Origin: Amarobacter sp035326025
Lineage (GTDB): Bacteria > Chloroflexota > Dehalococcoidia > Tepidiformales > Tepidiformaceae
Assembly: GCA_035326025.1 (NCBI GenBank)
Contig: DAOKYT010000012.1
Span: forward strand, 1 to 54,170
Direction of reading: 5' to 3'
Length of the DNA stretch: 54,170 nucleotides
Shown here piece after piece: positions 50,477-54,170 of the stretch. Each line of letters opens with the position of its first letter. The stretch's first letter is position 1. A program made the position numbers and the translations under genes. A model generated the notes under the pieces. The model had not been told where the DNA came from. It was given only the letters and a program-made list of their open reading frames with translations, and did no database searches.

Positions 50477-51760
50477 CTACACCACCATCTTCAGCTTGAG
50501 CCGCCGGAGCTCTGCCGCGTCGATCCCGAGCAGCTCCCCATACACGGCGGCATTGTGCTCGCCGAGGCGAGGCGCCCGGCCACGCTGCTTCCAGGGCGTT
50601 TCGCCAAGTTTGAACGGCGCCCCGGGATAGATGAACGACTCGCCAATGTCTTCATGCTGGACACGGATCCAGTAGTCGCGGGCTGCCAGGTGCCGGTTTT
50701 CGACGATCTCGCGCGGGCTGAGGACGGGTGCCCAACCCGCGCCGCGGCGCTGCGCCTCCGCCACGAGCTCCTCCTTCTTCCGGGTCTTGAGGAAGGCGGC
50801 CAGCGTTTCCTCGACGTACCTCGTATCTTCGGGCGGGAGCGGCTGGAGGGAGGTGAGCCGGGCCCGCCACTCGGGCGAGTCAAGACCCCGCGCCTCGCCC
50901 GCTTCGGCGAGCCAGTCGATGATAGCGTTGGCGCCAGCCCCGATGAGCCCGCCAACCTGGAGCGCGACCAGCCAGCCGTCGGCCGTTTCGAAGAGGTAGC
51001 GCGCGCCGCGTACGCCGTTGTTGTTCCGGTAGATGCCGGGCCCGGAGGCGTTGACGCGGCGGATGTCCCAGATCTGCTGGGTGTTGTCCATCGCGTTGGC
51101 GACGGCCTCTTGCATTGAGACATCCACATGCTGGCCTGCTCCGTTGTTCACGCCACGGGCATAGAGCGCAATCATGGCGCCCACCGCGCCCTGGAAGTTG
51201 GCCTGCGCGTAAGCCTGGGGAGCGGTCACGCGAACGGGGCCGTGCTCATCGTCGCCGTTGAGGTACATGAGCCCGCCCATGGCCTGGCCAACGATGTCCG
51301 TCGCGTGCCACTTCGCGTAGGGGCCGGACTGGCCAAAGTTGGTGATGCTCACCAGGATGGCCGACGGATTGGCGGCGCTCACGGACGCGTAGTCCAGTCC
51401 GAGCGGCGCCGCCTCGCCGGGCATGTTGGTCTCGATGATGATATCGGAGACAGCGATGAGGCGGCGGAGGATCTCCCGGCCGGCCTCGAGGCGCGGCTGC
51501 AGGGTGATCGAGCGCTTTCCGGCGTTCATGGTCCACCAGTAGATGCTGGTGTTGGGACCGGGTTCCCCCTTGAAGAAGGGTCCGTTCCGCCGGGTGGGGT
51601 CGCCGTCGCGGGGGGGTTCGACTTTGATGACGTCGGCGCCGAGCTCGCCGAGGATGCGGGCGCAAAGCTGGCCCTTCTCATCGGCGAAGTCGAGCACGCG
51701 GTAGCCGGCGAGGGGACCCGCCGGGTGATCGAGCGGGACAGGTGGGCTCTCAGGATTCAT
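50477..51760 (-). CDS. CaiB/BaiF (family III) CoA-transferase, second copy
   Basis: 427 residues: YRVLDFADEKGQLCARILGELGADVIKVEP, read in two stretches, LQPRLEAGREILRRLI, and the catalytic Asp in GQHVDVSMQEAVANAM. Its identity to the neighbouring transferase is low, so the pair is not a recent duplication. It is first in the two-gene operon, 33 nt after the hflX stop. Comparable tandem pairs form heteromers in benzylsuccinate, malate or mesaconate metabolism; which applies here is unknown. Confidence 0.9.
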   Translation of the reverse strand: MNPESPPVPLDHPAGPLAGYRVLDFADEKGQLCARILGELGADVIKVEPPRDGDPTRRNGPFFKGEPGPNTSIYWWTMNAGKRSITLQPRLEAGREILRRLIAVSDIIIETNMPGEAAPLGLDYASVSAANPSAILVSITNFGQSGPYAKWHATDIVGQAMGGLMYLNGDDEHGPVRVTAPQAYAQANFQGAVGAMIALYARGVNNGAGQHVDVSMQEAVANAMDNTQQIWDIRRVNASGPGIYRNNNGVRGARYLFETADGWLVALQVGGLIGAGANAIIDWLAEAGEARGLDSPEWRARLTSLQPLPPEDTRYVEETLAAFLKTRKKEELVAEAQRRGAGWAPVLSPREIVENRHLAARDYWIRVQHEDIGESFIYPGAPFKLGETPWKQRGRAPRLGEHNAAVYGELLGIDAAELRRLKLKMVV

Positions 51761-51793
51761 ATAGCGGAGTTCTACCGGTTCCCCCGGCCGGGT

Positions 51794-52987
51794 TCAAACC
51801 GCCGGGCGGACGAGCGGTGCAAGCGAATCGTCCTCGCCCTCGAGGTCGCCATCGAGGGCGTCCTGGATGCGCTGACGGAGCATGCCGAGGCCCCAGCACC
51901 TCTCCGCGGAGATCGCCACCACGTTGCGCGGTGGGGCGCCGGCGCCCTGCAAGGCTGCGCGCGCCTCGTCGAAATCCGCCACGGGCGAGCCGTCGTCGTT
52001 GCGGAGCAGGTCGACTTTGTTCAGGGCGAGAAGCCGCGGCTTCCTCTCCACGCCAAGGTCCTTCAGCGTCGCGTCGACGGTCTGGGTGTGCTCGTAGGCG
52101 TTCGGGTGGGAGATATCGATCACGTGCAGCAGCAGGTCGGCTTCCTCGAGCTCCTCGAGCGTGGCGCGGAAGGCGGCCACGAGCTCCGTTGGGAGCTTCT
52201 GGATGAAGCCCACCGTATCGGTGAGCAGTACCACCTCGCCGGAGGGCAGCTTGATGCGGCGCGTCACCGGGTCGAGGGTGGCGAAGAGCCGGTCCTCGGC
52301 GAGCACATCGGCGCCGCTCAATGCGCGCATCAGGGTGGATTTGCCTGCGTTCGTGTACCCGACCAGCGCGACCACGGGGATGTTGTTGCGAGCGCGGCGG
52401 CGGCGATACAGCTGGCGCTGCGTGCGGACTTCCTCCAGGTCACGGCGGATCTTCGCGATACGATTCCGGATGAGCCGCCGGTCGGTCTCGATCTGTGTTT
52501 CGCCGGGGCCGCGGGTACCGATTGCGCCTTCCATGCGCTCGAGGTGTGACCACTGCCCGGCGAGGCGGGGCAGGAGGTACTGCGCCTGGGCGAGCTCCAC
52601 CTGGGCGCGGCCTTCGCGTGTCTGAGCGCGTGTCGCGAAGATGTCGAGAATAAGCGCGGTGCGGTCGATGACCTTCACCCCGAGAATGCGCTCGAGGTTG
52701 CGCTGCTGCGAGGGCGAGAGCTCGTCATCGAAGATGACCACGTTGGCGCCGAGCTGCTTTCGCGCCTCAACGACCTCATCGACCTTGCCCTTGCCGATGT
52801 AGGTGGCCGGGTTTGGGTGGTCGAGCTTCTGGGTGGCGGAGCCGACGACATCGGCACCAGCAGTCTTTGCCAGTTCGGCGAGTTCCTGCAGTGACTCTTC
52901 GGCAGGGAGGAGGGCACCGGGGGTATCGGCGGCAACGAGATAGGCGCGGTCGGCCACGCGTGCTGTGGATTGGAGGGTTCTGGGCAT
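51794..52987 (-). CDS. hflX: Ribosome-associated GTPase HflX
   Basis: 397 residues. N-terminal HflX domain (TYIGKGKVDEVVEARKQL, FDDELSPSQQRNLE, RGPGETQIETDRRLI) and GTPase domain with G1 GYTNAGKST, G3 DTVGF and G4 NKVD. HflX splits stalled or heat-damaged ribosomes. The start is set at the ATG 52987 because a TACGCT box ends 8 nt before it; a TTG three codons upstream overlaps that region. Confidence 0.94.
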   Translation of the reverse strand: MPRTLQSTARVADRAYLVAADTPGALLPAEESLQELAELAKTAGADVVGSATQKLDHPNPATYIGKGKVDEVVEARKQLGANVVIFDDELSPSQQRNLERILGVKVIDRTALILDIFATRAQTREGRAQVELAQAQYLLPRLAGQWSHLERMEGAIGTRGPGETQIETDRRLIRNRIAKIRRDLEEVRTQRQLYRRRRARNNIPVVALVGYTNAGKSTLMRALSGADVLAEDRLFATLDPVTRRIKLPSGEVVLLTDTVGFIQKLPTELVAAFRATLEELEEADLLLHVIDISHPNAYEHTQTVDATLKDLGVERKPRLLALNKVDLLRNDDGSPVADFDEARAALQGAGAPPRNVVAISAERCWGLGMLRQRIQDALDGDLEGEDDSLAPLVRPAV

Positions 52988-53035
52988 GTGAGACAAGCGT
53001 AGCTGGTTGAGTGGCAGGGGTGCGAACGGTTGACT

Positions 53036-53065
53036 TTGCCATGGGATAACGCGAGGCGTTATTAT
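53036..53065 (+). promoter_or_regulatory. higBA promoter with operator dyad
   Basis: TTGCCA (53036-53041), 18-nt spacer, TATTAT (53060-53065). Inside is the perfect dyad ATAACGC-GAG-GCGTTAT (53046-53062), overlapping the -10, the expected place for HigA autorepression. Confidence 0.6.
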
Positions 53066-53077
53066 CGATCCAGGCTA

Positions 53078-53362
53078 ATGATCCGCTCGTTCGCAGACCG
53101 CGCGACTGAAGCGTTGGCGGATCGCCGCCAATCCCGACGGTGGCCGTCAGGAATCCAGCGAGCCGCCCTGCGGAAACTACGCCAGCTGGAGGTTGCCGAG
53201 CGACTCGACGACCTGCGGAACCCCCCGGGAAACCGACTGGAGCGGTTGCACGGGGACAGGGCCGGACAATTCAGCATCAGAGTCAACGACCAATGGAGAA
53301 TCTGTTTCCGGTGGTCCGAAGGAGATGCGTACGATGTCGAACTCTGCGATTACCACGGATGA
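53078..53362 (+). CDS. higB: HigB-family toxin (RelE superfamily)
   Basis: A ribosome-dependent mRNA interferase fold of 94 residues. It starts MIRSFADRATEALADRR, has ALRKLRQLEVAERLDDLRNP, the conserved RLHGDRAGQFSIRVNDQWRI in two pieces, and ends VELCDYHG, all typical of HigB/GraT. The start is the ATG at 53078; an earlier in-frame start lies in the promoter. The toxin gene comes before the antitoxin and overlaps it by 29 nt, the usual higBA order. Confidence 0.92.
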   Translation: MIRSFADRATEALADRRQSRRWPSGIQRAALRKLRQLEVAERLDDLRNPPGNRLERLHGDRAGQFSIRVNDQWRICFRWSEGDAYDVELCDYHG

Positions 53363-53657
53363 GCGTCTTGCCCCGGTCCACCCGGGCGAGATCCTGCTGG
53401 AGGACTTCCTCAAACCGCTAGCGATGAGCCAGTACCGCCTGGCGCGCGCCATCGGCGTTCCGCCACGCCGCATCAACGAGATCGTTCACGGGAAGCGGGC
53501 CGTCTCCCCGGACACCGCTCTCCGGCTTTCCCGGTTTTTTGGACTTTCAGACGGCTTCTGGATCAATCTTCAGGCCAGGTATGACCTGGACGTGGCGCGC
53601 GACAGGCTTGGCGACACGATCGATCGCGAGGTCGAGCCTCTCAGTCGCCCAGCCTAA
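53334..53657 (+). CDS. higA: HigA-family antitoxin (XRE helix-turn-helix)
   Basis: 107 residues: VHPGEILLEDFLKPLAMSQY opening, helix-turn-helix YRLARAIGVPPRRINEIVHG, then LRLSRFFGLSDGFWINLQ and a C-terminal dimer helix. It neutralises HigB and represses the operon. The ATG at 53334 has GAAGGAG about 9 nt upstream, inside the end of higB. It is followed at once by the convergent mazF. Confidence 0.93.
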   Translation: MSNSAITTDERLAPVHPGEILLEDFLKPLAMSQYRLARAIGVPPRRINEIVHGKRAVSPDTALRLSRFFGLSDGFWINLQARYDLDVARDRLGDTIDREVEPLSRPA

Positions 53658-53661
53658 GGCC

Positions 53662-53985
53662 TCAACAGGCGAACAGTCCCTGCAACATGGCGAGGACAGC
53701 GTGCGCGGTCGCCCGGTCGAGCACGCCCACCTGGCGGACCATGTGCACCTGATCGACGGTCCTCAACTGGTCGAGCACGACCTTCCCCTCGCCGCCCTGG
53801 AACATGCATGCCACGCGAGAGGGATAGGGTTTTCCGGCGGTTGTCAGGGGTGCCACGATGGCGGTCCCGAGGTGCCGGTCCATTTCATCCGGCGACACAG
53901 TGACGCACGGACGCGTCTCCTGGATCTCGCTGCCCACGGCCGGGCCGAGGTTCACGAGCCAGACATCGAATCGGGTTACTCTCAT
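53662..53985 (-). CDS. mazF: MazF/PemK-family mRNA interferase toxin
   Basis: 107 residues with the SH3-like toxin barrel: RFDVWLVNLGPAVGSEIQET, RPCVTVSPDEM, IVAPLTTAGKPYPSRVAC and VVLDQLRTVDQVHM. The Arg and Thr/Ser catalytic positions of MazF are plausible. The start is set at the ATG 53985, where ATGA overlaps the stop of the upstream antitoxin tail; an ATG two codons earlier is possible. Confidence 0.9.
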   Translation of the reverse strand: MRVTRFDVWLVNLGPAVGSEIQETRPCVTVSPDEMDRHLGTAIVAPLTTAGKPYPSRVACMFQGGEGKVVLDQLRTVDQVHMVRQVGVLDRATAHAVLAMLQGLFAC

Positions 53986-54086
53986 TCCCATTCAGCGTCG
54001 TCCCAGGCTGAGGGCGGAGCGTCATCGAGGGTATCGTCTTCGGGGCCGAGCCTCCGGAAGGCATCCTCCCAGCCCGGCCGCTCCAG
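53982..54086 (-). pseudogene. Antitoxin tail (MazE-type C-terminus without DNA-binding domain)
   Basis: The frame ending at the TGA that overlaps mazF reads RPGWEDAFRRLGPEDDTLDD and then SAWDDAEWE, the toxin-binding acidic tail common in AbrB/MazE antitoxins paired with MazF. The N-terminal AbrB swapped-hairpin domain (about 45 residues) is missing: just upstream lies the end of an aminotransferase gene in another frame. It has no ATG, GTG or TTG start; CTG at 54086 is the only nearby candidate. It may be a truncated antitoxin or a non-standard short one. Confidence 0.55.
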
Positions 54087-54093
54087 GCGCCCG

Positions 54094-54170
54094 TTACCTG
54101 GCCGACCAGGCCTCCAGGCGCCGCATGCCCTCCTCCATGCGGTCGTCCGGGGTGGTGACACTGAGGCGGG
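54094..54170 (-). CDS. C-terminal end of a probable PLP-dependent aminotransferase
   Basis: Only the last 24 codons are in the window. They read RLSVTTPDDRMEEGMRRLEA then WSAR and a TAA stop, matching the closing segment of class I/II aminotransferases (arginine that binds the substrate carboxylate in RLS, then a terminal helix). The specificity cannot be told from this piece. Confidence 0.6.
   Translation of the reverse strand, partial: RLSVTTPDDRMEEGMRRLEAWSAR

Noticed and set aside
53030..54170. The toxin-antitoxin patch as a defence island or integrated element
   Set aside because: No integrase, transposase, att-like repeats or defence genes accompany the modules.

Overview
The window is a GC-rich, tightly packed bacterial chromosome segment. 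Gene content suggests an aerobic Chloroflexota bacterium, perhaps Dehalococcoidia/Tepidiforma-like: a DUF951 protein, a bifunctional-nuclease (DUF151) protein, a complete F1Fo operon, a caa3-type oxidase with dedicated cupredoxins, peptidoglycan genes (mreB, murA, murI) and many leaderless start sites. The phylum call is an inference from gene content; no rRNA gene is present. No phage, IS element or CRISPR array was seen.

Layout. 1-3.1 kb: a frameshifted AlkD-like DNA alkylation repair gene, converging on murA-mreB. 3.2-11.3 kb (minus strand): F1Fo ATP synthase operon atpI-B-E-F-H-A-G-[HAD phosphatase]-D-C, with an extra hydrolase gene between atpG and atpD and an unusually long subunit a. 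11.4-15.1 kb (minus): DUF151 protein, and an overlapping murI-pyrF-DUF951-MFS operon. 15.1-21.1 kb: a ComB-like phosphatase, the MoxR-DUF58-DUF4129 cluster, an MBL hydrolase, a Fur-family regulator and tRNA-Leu(UAA), followed by a strong 15-bp inverted repeat. 21.3-26.4 kb: a small zinc protein, PduO adenosyltransferase, an SDR remnant, an acetoacetate decarboxylase-like gene facing a 101-residue protein across a 25-bp dyad, a UbiB-family kinase, a membrane J-like protein and a TetR regulator.

26.4-35.6 kb is the pyrimidine operon pyrR-pyrB-pyrC-carA-(GNAT)-(membrane protein)-carB-pyrK. Its leader holds a promoter, a PyrR-binding hairpin at the very 5' end of the RNA, a 20-codon leader ORF whose stop overlaps the pyrR start, and an intrinsic terminator that also contains the pyrR ribosome binding site. 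pyrF lies at 13.5 kb; pyrD is not in the window.

35.6-42.2 kb carries mostly single genes: a retropepsin-like protease, CinA C-terminal amidase, PhzF, a SCO1664-family protein, HxlR, IlvD, a PH-domain protein and a Tat-exported M23 peptidase. 42.4-49.1 kb is the respiratory cluster ctaA-ctaB-coxB-coxA-coxC plus a 459-residue protein that appears to fuse an oxidase subunit IV-like anchor, an ABM-like domain and two cupredoxin domains; a textbook terminator closes it. The right end (minus strand) has two CaiB/BaiF CoA-transferases and hflX, then a small toxin-antitoxin patch (higBA; mazF with only the tail of a MazE antitoxin) and the last 24 codons of a probable aminotransferase.

The features most worth a second look are the oxidase-linked multidomain cupredoxin protein, the layered pyr leader, the extended subunit a, the recurrent TANNNT-N6/7-start leaderless architecture, and the structured inverted repeat after the tRNA. 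No previously undescribed multi-gene system could be claimed with confidence.
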